From assembly GCF_000425945.1 (NCBI RefSeq), contig NZ_AUEK01000007.1, forward strand, positions 1 to 64,000: a stretch of DNA of 64,000 nucleotides, given 5' to 3'. How positions within the stretch are numbered: the stretch's first letter is position 1; every line of letters starts with the position of its first letter. A program made the translations under genes and the position numbers. The notes under the pieces are model-generated. The model had not been told where the DNA came from. It did no database searches and saw nothing but the letters and a program-made list of their open reading frames with translations. This DNA is from Candidatus Solirubrobacter pratensis. Lineage in GTDB: Bacteria; Actinomycetota; Thermoleophilia; Solirubrobacterales; Solirubrobacteraceae. Positions 1 through 7,704 of this stretch are shown here, one piece after another.

Positions 1-245
1 AGCGTCTCATAGCCCCAGCCCGACCGCGCCTTGACGATCATCAACCGCACGAACCTGTCCATCGCCACCGTCGGGCGCCCGAACCACACGGCGTCCTCGG
101 CCCACGACGCCTCGATCGGCGCCAACACCCCCGGCTCGGCCAGCAACTCGTCCAGCGCCGCGAGATCCGCGGGCAACTCGGCCACTTGCACCGGCAGCCC
201 GAGATCAAACAACGACTCCACCTGTCCGCCCGACAAGCGCAGCAC
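1..245 (-). CDS. Transposase, N-terminal part (3' end outside window)
   Basis: Reading leftward from a GTG at 245 gives an open frame to the window edge. It begins VLRLSGGQVESLFDLGLP and contains GRPTVAMDRFVRLMIVKARSG followed by WGYETL, the style of the DUF772/InsH-type N-terminal domain of IS5/IS1182-like DDE transposases. A strong Shine-Dalgarno (GGAGGT, plus-strand 251-256) lies 5 nt before the GTG and fixes the start. About 82 residues are visible; the catalytic DDE part would be to the left. Just upstream, 258-271 is an inverted repeat (AAATCG, CC, CGATTT) that could lie at or near the element's end. The family assignment is from motif style only and the exact IS family is uncertain. 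Confidence 0.65.
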   Translation of the reverse strand, partial: MLRLSGGQVESLFDLGLPVQVAELPADLAALDELLAEPGVLAPIEASWAEDAVWFGRPTVAMDRFVRLMIVKARSGWGYET

Positions 246-386
246 AGCCAACCTCCAAAATCGCCCGATTTGCAGGCAAATGATCCCTACCGCGTCGGAC
301 GGAACCGCGTCAACGACCGCGACTATTTCCGGGGCAAGTAGCTAGAGATCCGCACGAGGCGCCGGCCGTCCGGCGTGCACCCCTCG

Positions 387-839
387 TCACGGCCGCGCGG
401 TCCAGCTGACCTTGCCGCTGTCGCACGTGTCCACCCGCTTGCCGCTCGCGTCATGGAAGTCGCCGCTGAGGCGCGACACGGCGGTCACCTTCCGGCTCGT
501 GAGCCTGCCACTGACCGAGCCGCGGTAGTCGGTCTTCGTGCCGTCGCCGTTGTCGGTCTTGACCGGCCCGTAGCGGCTCTCGAAGCGCCCGCCGCCGGCG
601 AGCCTGAGGTTCGCGAAGCGGTCGCGGTTGACGATCGGCGCGCCGTGTCCGCACTTGAAGGAAAGCGCGACGACGAGCTTGGCGATCGACTTCCCGTCAC
701 GCGCCTCCTGCACGACGACGGGCCAGCGCTGCGACGTCTCGCCGCCGTAGACGACGCCTGACGGCGCTCCGGCGGCCGGCGCGGCCGAGAGGAGCGCCGC
801 CAGCAGGGCACCGAGCCCGATTCCCCTGCGCATCATCAT
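387..839 (-). CDS. Small secreted protein of unknown function
   Basis: A 150-residue protein starting at the first of three consecutive ATG codons (831-839). Residues about 1-25 form a signal peptide (Met-Arg-Arg, hydrophobic GIGLGALLAALL, then an AAPAAGAP cleavage region). The mature part is polar with two cysteines (in FKCGHG and DTCDSG) that could form one disulfide, and ends in VSWTARP. I recognise no family. The open frame extends further upstream, but those codons overlap the divergent gene's leader and precede the signal peptide, so the ATG cluster is preferred. It is divergent from the gene at 897, with 57 bp between starts, so the two probably share a regulatory region. Confidence 0.7.
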   Translation of the reverse strand: MMMRRGIGLGALLAALLSAAPAAGAPSGVVYGGETSQRWPVVVQEARDGKSIAKLVVALSFKCGHGAPIVNRDRFANLRLAGGGRFESRYGPVKTDNGDGTKTDYRGSVSGRLTSRKVTAVSRLSGDFHDASGKRVDTCDSGKVSWTARP

Positions 840-896
840 CGATCCAGTGTCGCGAATCGCTCCGGTTTGAAGCGCATCGCGTCCAGGGAAGGATGG

Positions 897-2036
897 ATGG
901 TGGAGAGCGGAGTGCGCAAATGGCCCCTCGTAATCTGCGGTCTGGCCGTGATGGCCGCGGCGCCGGCCTCGGCGCAACTGCCGCCCGTGCCCAGCGTGCA
1001 GCCGCGGCCGGTGCCCACCGTGCCGCTGCCGGTGCCGACCTCGGTCCCAACGGTCGTCCCGCTCCCGACCGCGGTTCCGACGGCGGTCCCGTCGGTGGGT
1101 CCCATCCCGATCCCGACCGTGCCCGGCACCGGCGGAGCGTCGCCGCCCTCATCGTCTGGCTCGGGCGGGGGATCGGGCGGCTCGGGAGCGCCGTCGGGCG
1201 CGGCTGCGCCTACCCGTTCAGGCAGCTCGCCGGGGTCTGGCACGGGGTCCGGCTCAGGCTCCGGTGGTTCTTCCGGCTCAAGCGGGTCCTCGGGCTCCGC
1301 CGGACCGTCCGGCTCGTCCGCTTCGCCCGGCGGTTCGAGAACGGCGCGAAGGGAGTCCTCCGGCGGGAGGCCGAAGGGCTCCGGCGGCTCGGGAGGACGG
1401 CGAGCGCAGCCGGCCGGCGGCTCGTGCGCCGGCGGCGCGTGCACTGAGCTGCGCGACCGCCGCCTGCGCTTAACGGTCCTCGCACGCCAGGCCTGCCTCG
1501 GCGGCCTCTCGAAGCCCCAGCGCCGCGTGCTCGTGCTGCGCGCCGGCGTGGGCGCGGGCGAGAGCCGCTCGCGCGCAGCCGTCGCGCGGCGGCTGAAGAC
1601 GAGCGTGCGCCGCGTCGCCAAGCTCGAGCGCCGCGGGCTCCGGCGCCTGCGCGCGCTGTGCGGCGGGACCCGCGCCGCCGGCGGAGCGCCTGCCACGACG
1701 GTGGCGGCGCGCGAGGTGTCGGCGCCCGTCAGCGCGGCGGCCGCCGGCGACCCGTCCCGCACACGGCGCAAGCCCGCAGCGGGCGCGCCGGATCGTGTCC
1801 CCTCGACCGTCAAGCCGCCGGCGGCGGGCGGCGTGGAGGGGAACACGGCGACGAACGTGCCTCCGCCCGTGGACCGCGTCGACCTGCTCGTCCCGCTGCT
1901 CCTCGTCCTGCTCGGCCTCGCCGGCTTCGTCGTCGGCCGCCTCCTGCGCCGCGCACCGGCTCCTGCCGCCGCGCCACCCGAAGAGCCGCCGCCCGATCCT
2001 CCTCCGCCCAGGTCGTCCTGGACCGACTGGCCGTAG
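897..2036 (+). CDS. Exported, membrane-anchored protein with a sigma-70 region 4-like helix-turn-helix
   Basis: 379 residues from ATG 897, preceded by an AGGGAAGG Shine-Dalgarno. Residues 1-26 are a signal peptide ending APASAQ. Residues about 27-90 are Pro/Val-rich, and 90-180 are low-complexity Ser/Gly/Pro. Residues about 190-255 read like a sigma region 4 or LuxR-style HTH (LSKPQRRVLVLRAGVG, then AVARRLKTSVRRVAKLERRG and LRRLRALC). Residues about 327-352 are one transmembrane helix (VDLLVPLLLVLLGLAG), followed by an Arg-rich, Pro-rich tail. By topology the HTH would sit outside the membrane, which is odd for a DNA-binding fold. It may be a repurposed fold, or the leader may be an uncleaved anchor. 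No sigma region 2 is present, so it is not a sigma factor. Function unknown. Confidence 0.75.
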   Translation: MVESGVRKWPLVICGLAVMAAAPASAQLPPVPSVQPRPVPTVPLPVPTSVPTVVPLPTAVPTAVPSVGPIPIPTVPGTGGASPPSSSGSGGGSGGSGAPSGAAAPTRSGSSPGSGTGSGSGSGGSSGSSGSSGSAGPSGSSASPGGSRTARRESSGGRPKGSGGSGGRRAQPAGGSCAGGACTELRDRRLRLTVLARQACLGGLSKPQRRVLVLRAGVGAGESRSRAAVARRLKTSVRRVAKLERRGLRRLRALCGGTRAAGGAPATTVAAREVSAPVSAAAAGDPSRTRRKPAAGAPDRVPSTVKPPAAGGVEGNTATNVPPPVDRVDLLVPLLLVLLGLAGFVVGRLLRRAPAPAAAPPEEPPPDPPPPRSSWTDWP

Positions 2037-2352
2037 AGCCGACGCCGCGGCGACGTGGTGGAGCAGAACGCGGCGACCGGGGCACGTCGCCGCGATCCCC
2101 ACTGCACGCGCACGCGCGCGACTACGGGTCCACATCCGGCGGCGCTACGCGGCTCGACGACCAGGGGCCGGACGTGTCCGCGAGCGCGGCGACCAGCAGC
2201 GCCCCGCGAGGTCGCCGGCCGTCGACGCGAGCGCCGCCCGGAAGGGCGACGTTCGCGAACGCGTCCCCGGCGCCGATCGTCGAAGCGTGGATGCTTCCGC
2301 ACGCCCCGTGACTAACGTGTCATGCCGCGGCATGCTTGACTGACTTCGAACC
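2037..2352. other. Intergenic region without a supported gene
   Basis: 316 bp between two plus-strand genes. All frames give short Arg/Pro-rich translations with no start plus Shine-Dalgarno. One minus-strand frame (about 2116-2310) has good third-position GC and a GAGDAF motif but no usable start, so it could be a gene scrap. The only clear signal is the perfect palindrome at 2321-2334. Confidence 0.5.
2321..2334. promoter_or_regulatory. Perfect 14-bp palindrome upstream of the 2353 gene
   Basis: CATGCCGCGGCATG reads the same on both strands and ends 18 bp before the ATG at 2353. There is no T-run, so an operator is more likely than a terminator. The regulator is unknown. Confidence 0.35.
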
Positions 2353-2871
2353 ATGGACCTGCGCGACCTCCTGGCACAGCTCGATCTCCCGCCCGGCGAC
2401 CACTACTACCGGGCGCGCATCCCCTGTCGCGAGGACGAGCAGCTGGCGCGCGTCGTGCGCGCGTTCAGCGAGGCGTCCCCCGGACGCCAGGCCGTCTTCC
2501 GCGAAGCGATCGACGGCGTGCGCGCCGGATTGCTGCTCGTCTTCTCCGAGCGCGTCGCGGCGCTCGCCGTGCGGCTCGAAAGCTCCGAGCCGCTCGTGCA
2601 GGGGCTCGTCGCCGCGTCGCTGGCGCAGGAGGGCGACCCGCGCGAGGCGCTGGCCGTGCCGGCGCTGCACCGCCGCAGCGCGGAGCGGCTCGGGATCGAC
2701 GGCGGGCGCATCTTCGACGAGGCCGCGGGCCGCACCGATCTGTCGGGCGCGCGCTGGCTCGCGGACGTGCGCGACGCCGAGGACAGCCCCGAGGACGTCG
2801 GCTACGAGGAGGCCGACGACGGCGAGGGCTTCCGCTACGAGCGCGTCGTCGCACGGCAGCGCCGCTGGTAG
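2353..2871 (+). CDS. Conserved hypothetical protein, argG-proximal
   Basis: 172 residues, soluble, acidic C-terminal half. It starts MDLRDLLAQLDLPPGDHYYR and has one cysteine (PCRED). The central part is helical and Ala/Leu-rich (residues 35-100). The C-terminus has an acidic stretch (EDSPEDVGYEEADDGEG) and ends in basic ARQRRW. There is no signal peptide, membrane helix or motif I recognise. It ends 18 bp before argG in the same direction, but argG has its own promoter-like hexamer, so co-transcription is possible rather than certain. High third-position GC throughout supports real coding. Confidence 0.6.
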   Translation: MDLRDLLAQLDLPPGDHYYRARIPCREDEQLARVVRAFSEASPGRQAVFREAIDGVRAGLLLVFSERVAALAVRLESSEPLVQGLVAASLAQEGDPREALAVPALHRRSAERLGIDGGRIFDEAAGRTDLSGARWLADVRDAEDSPEDVGYEEADDGEGFRYERVVARQRRW

Positions 2872-2875
2872 TTCG

Positions 2876-2881
2876 TAGGCT
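2876..2881 (+). promoter_or_regulatory. -10-like TAGGCT, probable leaderless argG promoter
   Basis: TAGGCT lies 8 nt before the argG GTG. No Shine-Dalgarno is present between it and the start, so transcription would begin at or beside the start codon. It matches the spacing seen before many other first genes here. Confidence 0.5.
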
Positions 2882-2889
2882 GTCTCGCC

Positions 2890-4191
2890 GTGAACGACGA
2901 GCAGCCCCGCGATCCCCACACCGAGGTCCACCGCGTCGCCGATCCCGACGCGACCCGCGTAGCGAGCTATCTGGCCCAGCCCGGCGAGGTCGGGCGAGTC
3001 CTGCTGCTGTACTCCGGCGGTCTGGACACGAGCGTCATGCTCAAGTGGATCCAGGACGAGTACGAGGCGGAGGTCGTCGCCTTGACCGTCAACCTCGGGC
3101 AGCCGGGGGAGGACTACGACGTCGTTCGCGGCAAGGCTATGCAGCTCGGCGCGCTCGACTGCCACGTCGTCGACGCGCGCGAGGAGTTCGCGTCGGAGTA
3201 CGTGGCGCCGGCGATCCGGGCCAACGCCGACTACGGCGACGGCTATCCGCTCTTCACCGCCCTCGGGCGCCCGCTGATCGCCAAGCTCGCGGTCGAGTAC
3301 GCGCGGCGGACCGGCTGCGACACGATCGCCCACGGCTGCACCGGCAAGGGCAACGACCAGGTCCGCATCGAGGCGACGATCGCCACGCTGGCGCCGGAGC
3401 TGAAGGTGATCGCGCCCGTGCGCTCGTGGCAGATGGGGCGCGACGAGGAGATCGCCTACGCGCGCAAGCACGGGATCCCCGTCAAGGGCGGGACCGAGAC
3501 CGCGCCGTACTCGATCGACGACAACCTCTGGGGCCGGTCGTCCGAGGGCAAGTGGATCGAGGACCTCGCGCACGCGCCGGACGACGACGTCTTCCAGCTC
3601 GTGACGCGCCCCGAGCTCGCGCCCGACGAGCCCGAGATCGTGACCGTCGGGTTCGAGGCCGGCGTCCCGGTGTCCCTCAACGGTGAGCGGCTGAAGTTGG
3701 TGGATCTGCTCGAGCGCGCGGCTTCGATCGGCATGAAGCACGGTGTCGGGATCGTCGACCACATCGAGGACCGGATCGTGGGCCTGAAGGTCCGCGACAT
3801 CTACGAGGTGCCGGCGGCCGCGATCCTACTGAAGGCGCACCGCGAGCTGGAGCGGCTGGTCGGCACCATCCACCAGAACCAGTTCAAGCCCGAGCTCGAC
3901 CGCAAGTGGGCGTACCTGGTCTATGCGGGCCTGTGGTGGGAGCCGCTGCGCGAGGACATCCAGGCGTACGTCGAGCACGTCAACACGCGCGTGACGGGAA
4001 CCATCGGGCTGAAGCTCTACAAGGGCTCGGTGCGGGTCGTGACGCGTGAGTCGCCGAACGCGGTCTACGACGCCCAGCTCGCCACGTTCGCCGATTCGGG
4101 AGGCCTGTTCTCCCAGTCGGCGTCGCCGGGCTTCATCGAGATCTGGTCGCTGCAGTCCAGGATGGCGCGCCGCGCGCGCGGGGACCAGTAG
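2890..4191 (+). CDS. argG: Argininosuccinate synthase
   Basis: 433 residues from GTG 2890. It joins citrulline and aspartate using ATP to form argininosuccinate in arginine synthesis, in the cytosol. The PP-loop YSGGLDTS is at residues 41-48. Other family segments follow: AHGCTGKGNDQVR (citrulline/aspartate site region), GGTETAPYSIDDNLWGRSSEGKW split over about 200-225, and the C-terminal helix IGLKLYKGSVRVV. The family usually begins 5-8 residues before the PP-loop and is about 400 long, so this form carries an extra charged N-terminus of about 33 residues. The GTG start is supported by the hexamer 8 nt upstream. A strong hairpin follows the gene. No other arg genes are adjacent, and no ARG-box was identified. 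Confidence 0.97.
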   Translation: MNDEQPRDPHTEVHRVADPDATRVASYLAQPGEVGRVLLLYSGGLDTSVMLKWIQDEYEAEVVALTVNLGQPGEDYDVVRGKAMQLGALDCHVVDAREEFASEYVAPAIRANADYGDGYPLFTALGRPLIAKLAVEYARRTGCDTIAHGCTGKGNDQVRIEATIATLAPELKVIAPVRSWQMGRDEEIAYARKHGIPVKGGTETAPYSIDDNLWGRSSEGKWIEDLAHAPDDDVFQLVTRPELAPDEPEIVTVGFEAGVPVSLNGERLKLVDLLERAASIGMKHGVGIVDHIEDRIVGLKVRDIYEVPAAAILLKAHRELERLVGTIHQNQFKPELDRKWAYLVYAGLWWEPLREDIQAYVEHVNTRVTGTIGLKLYKGSVRVVTRESPNAVYDAQLATFADSGGLFSQSASPGFIEIWSLQSRMARRARGDQ

Positions 4192-4204
4192 CGCGAACTC
4201 GTCC

Positions 4205-4230
4205 GGGCGCGGCGGCCCACCGCCGCGCCC
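4205..4230 (+). terminator. Strong GC hairpin after argG
   Basis: A perfect 11-bp stem (GGGCGCGGCGG with its complement) closes a CCCA loop 13 nt after the argG stop. There is no T-run, as is common for actinobacterial terminators. Confidence 0.7.
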
Positions 4231-4378
4231 TGACACGGTGCCCTTCGGGGTCCCGCGCCGGGCGCATCTCGGCGACCCACGCGCGCCGTGGGCGTCTCCG
4301 CCCGGCCGCGCGTATCTCGCGGATACCGCCACGAGCCGGGCACGTCTGCCGGCAGGCCCTGGCGGGTACCCCGGGAGC

Positions 4379-4522
4379 ATGTTCTACTCGTTGCTCGGCC
4401 GGGTCGCCTGGTTCGTCGCCAAGCGGTTCCTGCGCCGCCGCTCCGGCCCGAAGCCGGTGCTCGCCGGCGGCACGCTCGCGCTCGCCGCCGCGCTCGTCGC
4501 CCTCCGCGGGCGTCTCAACTAG
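4379..4522 (+). CDS. 47-residue small membrane protein
   Basis: Starts MFYSLLGRVAWFVAKRF from ATG 4379, has a basic patch LRRRSGPKP, then one hydrophobic helix (VLAGGTLALAAALVAL) and ends RGRLN. The short N-terminal amphipathic part plus a single helix suggests a peripheral or single-pass membrane peptide. I know of similar short proteins in this lineage but no function. No convincing Shine-Dalgarno: GGGAG sits only 1 nt before the ATG. It lies alone between the argG terminator and the next gene. Confidence 0.55.
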   Translation: MFYSLLGRVAWFVAKRFLRRRSGPKPVLAGGTLALAAALVALRGRLN

Positions 4523-4558
4523 CGCGCCCGCCGGGTTGCCGCCGGTCCGCCTGGCAGG

Positions 4559-6787
4559 ATGGCGGGCCACATGGCAGACCCGACGCCTTCAACGCTGCCC
4601 GGCCGGCCGGCCGGGCCTGCGGTCGAGTTCGCCGAGTGGCTCCCTGCGCTGGGCGGGAGCCGGCTCTTGCGGGTCCACGGCGAAGCGCCCACCAGCACGG
4701 CACCCACGCTGGTCCTCAACACGCCCACGGGCGAGCAGCGGATCGCGCCGCGCGCCACGTCGCGCTTCACGCGCGCCCAAGAGTGGCGAGCGTCCTACCT
4801 CATCGCGCCCGAGCTCGTGACGGCCGGGTGGTCCGAGACGACCCTCGAGTGGCCGGACGGCATCCGCCTCGCCCTGCCGGACCCACCCGTCGAGCCGCGC
4901 GCGGAGGTCATAGACCCCTCCGTGCTCGCGAGCCTCCGAGCCCTCCGCTTCCCACGCCCAACGGAGTCCCCGGCTCCGGCGGCGCCCCCGACCTCGCACG
5001 ACACGGCCTCGGCCGTCCCCGAGGCTCCCGCACCGCGCGCCACCGCCCCGGCGCCGTCTCTGCCCGGCGATGCGGCGCTCGAGGCGCCGTCTCCCGCCGC
5101 CGGCGCGGCGCCCGAGGCCGCCGCGCCCTCTCCGGTCGCGCCTGCCGCACCATCTCCGGCCATCGACGGCGCTCCCGCCGTTCCCGCGCCCGACGCCCCG
5201 CTGTCCGATACCTCCGCGGCTCCCGCAGGCCATATCGAGCCGTTCCAGCGGGCGTCTCTGGGATCGGCGGCCCGCTCATGGGCAGACCCACCGGACATCT
5301 TCGCGGGCTCGGTGTTCGAGGCGGAGGCCGTATGGACCGCGAAGCGCGCCGAGCTGGAGCGCGAGCTCGGCCGCGCGGCGGAGGCGATCGCTCGTGCAGC
5401 GGAAGGCGAGCGGGCCGCGCGGGACGCGGTGCTGGCCGCCCTCGCCGGCGTGCGCGCCGATCTCCGCGCCGCGCGCGCGGCTCGCGCGGCGGACCAGAGC
5501 GCGCTCGCCGCGCTCACGGCGGAGCTCGAGGCCGAGCGCATCACTCACGCGGTCGCCCGCCGCACCGCCGCGGATCTCCGCATGGCGCTCGCGCAGGCGC
5601 GGCGCGAGCGCGCCAAGAACGAGGCCGCCGAGGCCCAGCTCGCGGGAGCGCAGCGCGACGCCGACGTCGCGCGCGGCGAAGCCGAAGGGCTGCGGACGGC
5701 ACTCGAAGCCGAGCGCAGCGCCCGCGCCCACGTCGAGGAGACGCTGCGGGAGTCGCGCGAGGAGGGCTCCGCCCTGATGCAGCGCATCGCCGAGCTCAAC
5801 CGCGCCGCGGCGAGCGACGCCGACGCGTTCGCCCGCCGCGCGCGCGAGCAGACGGAGTCCGCGGCCGCCGCCGCCCGCCGCCCCGACCAGGAGACCGGCG
5901 AGCTCCTCGCGAACCTCGCCGCGGCCGCCGCCACGCTCCGGGCGTCTCGTCCGGTCGACCAGTCGCCCACGAGTGCCGGCTTCGACGCGGCCGGCGATCG
6001 CGTCGCTGCCGGAGCGCCGAGCGGCGAGTCCGAGGCCGGCGCCGTGGACAGCTCCGCGATCGCCGAGGCGCGGCCGCTTCGCCGCGTCCTCGTGGCGCTC
6101 GCCGAGCACGACCCCGTGATCGCCGGCGAGATCCTCGTAGGGCTGCTTCCCGCGCAGGGACCGCTGCTCGACGAGCCGCTCGCGTACGACCTCACCATCG
6201 ACGGCATCGGCACGTTCGCCGTGACGGTGCAGGACGGCGTCGCGACCGTGGAGCCCCTCCACAAGGCGCGATCGCGGCGAGCGGCCCGGTTCGAGCTTCG
6301 GTCGGACGCGCTGACCCTGGCGGAGCTGCTCGCCGGCGGGGAGCGGCGGATCGGGCGGTTCACGGGACGCGCCCGCGTCACGCGGCGCCGGCGCAAGGCG
6401 CGCGTGCTGCGCGCACTCCCCGCCGCGCAGATGAGCCTCGCGGAGGCCGTGCGGGCCGGCGCTCGCCTGGACCCCGCGCACGTCTTCGCCGCGCTGCCGT
6501 TCGCGATCGATCCCTCGTGGACCTCCGGCCACGCGTTCACCGTCGCGCAGCAGGTCACCGAGCCCGAGCCGCGCACGTGGTACATCACCGTCGACGACGG
6601 CGCCGGCGTGACCGTCGGCGAGTCCGAGCGTCCCGCCGACGCGACCGTGACGATGACCCGCGCCGCCTTTGACCGCCTGCTCCGCGACGAGCCGTCGGCG
6701 GCCGGCGACCGCCCGCTCGTCCGCGGCGATCGCGCGGCCGTCTCGCTGCTCAAGGAGTGGACCGACCGCGCCCGCGGCGCGGCCTGA
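4559..6787 (+). CDS. Large coiled-coil protein with C-terminal SCP2-like lipid-binding domains
   Basis: About 742 residues (ATG 4559; ATG 4571 is an equally plausible start). Residues about 20-110 form a small globular domain (EFAEWLPALGGSRLLRVHG). Residues about 125-235 are a Pro/Ala/Ser linker. Residues about 255-445 are a long Ala/Glu/Arg coiled coil with heptad pattern. Residues about 510-742 resemble two consecutive SCP2 (sterol carrier) folds: LTIDGIGTFAVTVQDG, then WTSGHAFTVAQQVT with WYITVDDGAGVTVG and ATVTMTRAAFDRLLRDEPS, the usual SCP2 C-terminal pattern. SCP2 domains bind lipids or act as small-molecule pockets. The coiled coil suggests oligomerisation or a scaffold. There is no signal peptide or membrane helix. 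The exact role is unknown. Confidence 0.7.
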   Translation: MAGHMADPTPSTLPGRPAGPAVEFAEWLPALGGSRLLRVHGEAPTSTAPTLVLNTPTGEQRIAPRATSRFTRAQEWRASYLIAPELVTAGWSETTLEWPDGIRLALPDPPVEPRAEVIDPSVLASLRALRFPRPTESPAPAAPPTSHDTASAVPEAPAPRATAPAPSLPGDAALEAPSPAAGAAPEAAAPSPVAPAAPSPAIDGAPAVPAPDAPLSDTSAAPAGHIEPFQRASLGSAARSWADPPDIFAGSVFEAEAVWTAKRAELERELGRAAEAIARAAEGERAARDAVLAALAGVRADLRAARAARAADQSALAALTAELEAERITHAVARRTAADLRMALAQARRERAKNEAAEAQLAGAQRDADVARGEAEGLRTALEAERSARAHVEETLRESREEGSALMQRIAELNRAAASDADAFARRAREQTESAAAAARRPDQETGELLANLAAAAATLRASRPVDQSPTSAGFDAAGDRVAAGAPSGESEAGAVDSSAIAEARPLRRVLVALAEHDPVIAGEILVGLLPAQGPLLDEPLAYDLTIDGIGTFAVTVQDGVATVEPLHKARSRRAARFELRSDALTLAELLAGGERRIGRFTGRARVTRRRRKARVLRALPAAQMSLAEAVRAGARLDPAHVFAALPFAIDPSWTSGHAFTVAQQVTEPEPRTWYITVDDGAGVTVGESERPADATVTMTRAAFDRLLRDEPSAAGDRPLVRGDRAAVSLLKEWTDRARGAA

Positions 6788-6804
6788 GCGCCGGCCCTCA
6801 GGCC
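6781..6804. terminator. Bidirectional hairpin between convergent genes
   Basis: GGCCTGAG and CTCAGGCC form an 8-bp stem around an 8-nt loop. The hairpin contains the stop codons of both convergent genes (6785-6787 plus, 6798-6800 minus), so it can end transcription both ways. Confidence 0.55.
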
Positions 6805-7454
6805 CCGTGGGTGACCGCCAGCGCGCGGGACTCGCCCCGCCGCAGGTGGTCGAGCAGCGCCGCTCGCGCTGAGGGGCCCGGTGCGTGGACGATGACCTCG
6901 AGCAGTGCCGCGTGGTCGGCCGCGAGCTCGTCGAGATCGGACGCGACGCGGTCGGCGATCGCGAGCACGACGCGGAGCTCGCGCAGCGCCGCCTCGGCCG
7001 CCACGCGCAGGCGGCGCGAGGACGTCGAGGCCACGAGCGCGAGGTGGAACGCGGCGTCCGCGGCGACCGCGGCGCGGCCGTCGCCCGCCTTCGCCGCCTC
7101 GGTCATGCTCAAGACCGCGGCCCGCAGCCACACGTCGTCCGCCGGCCGCCGCCGGACGAGCGCCTCGAGCCCCGCGAGCTCCAGCGTCCGCCGCGCCGCG
7201 TACAGATCGCGCACGTCCTCGACGGACAGCCGCGCGATCTCGGGGCCGCGGTGCAGCGAGTGCACCACGAGGCCCTCGCGCTCCAGCTGCCCCAGCGCCG
7301 CCCGCGCGAGGTCGCGCGCGACGCCGAGCCGCCGCATGACCTCGGTGTCCGGCAGCGCCGTCCCAGGCGGGTACTCGCCGCCGAGCACGATGTCGCGCAA
7401 CGCCTCGACGACGTCGTCGGCGGGGGAGGTGCGCTCGAGTGGCAGCAGCGTCAT
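6798..7454 (-). CDS. GntR-family regulator, FadR/FCD subfamily (copy 1)
   Basis: 218 residues. Winged helix-turn-helix at residues about 12-72 (ALRDIVLGGEYPPGTALPD, then EVMRRLGVARDLARAALGQL and EREGLVVHSLHRG). An all-helical FCD effector domain at about 80-205 has metal/ligand-type residues in DAAFHLALVA and the terminal DHAALLEVI. The start ATG 7454 has GAGGAG 6 nt upstream. These regulators usually repress catabolic genes and respond to the substrate. It lies 250 bp downstream of the OCD-family gene in the same direction and is a clear paralogue of the GntR regulator at 8646, so the pair probably control the same or related genes. Confidence 0.88.
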   Translation of the reverse strand: MTLLPLERTSPADDVVEALRDIVLGGEYPPGTALPDTEVMRRLGVARDLARAALGQLEREGLVVHSLHRGPEIARLSVEDVRDLYAARRTLELAGLEALVRRRPADDVWLRAAVLSMTEAAKAGDGRAAVAADAAFHLALVASTSSRRLRVAAEAALRELRVVLAIADRVASDLDELAADHAALLEVIVHAPGPSARAALLDHLRRGESRALAVTHGA

Positions 7455-7642
7455 CTGCCACTCCTCAAAACGGTGCGTCGCCGCGCGGACACGCCCGAGC
7501 GCGCTCTGGTCCGCGCACGGACAACGCGCCCGTATCCGGGGCGGCGAGGGGTTCGCGACGGCCGCAACGCCCTGCGGGCGGCACGGGACGCCATGGGGCC
7601 GGCGTGCGTGACCACTTCAACGATGCTCTGAGGATCGCAGTC

Positions 7643-7665
7643 CACTGTCAAGTAACACAGTGTCA
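7643..7665 (-). promoter_or_regulatory. Candidate promoter/operator upstream of GntR copy 1
   Basis: CACTGT (7643-7648) and ACAGTG (7657-7662) form an inverted repeat. On the minus strand two TTGACA boxes occur 15 nt apart (7665-7660 and 7650-7645). It is about 190 nt from the GntR start in an otherwise empty 250-bp gap. The -10 partner is weak (GAGCAT). Confidence 0.35.
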
Positions 7666-7704
7666 ACGGTCCGCGCGCCGGTACCTGCCCGAATGACCGG
7701 TCTG

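Noticed and set aside
836..2302. 488-codon minus-strand frame across the secreted HTH gene
   Set aside because: The product is Arg/Pro low-complexity text. The plus-strand frame has a signal peptide, a Shine-Dalgarno and a recognisable HTH.
2116..2310. Minus-strand fragment with GAGDAF, reminiscent of PfkB kinases
   Set aside because: No start codon is available in frame (stops at about 2310-2335), the flanking residues do not fit a sugar kinase, and it is too short to judge.
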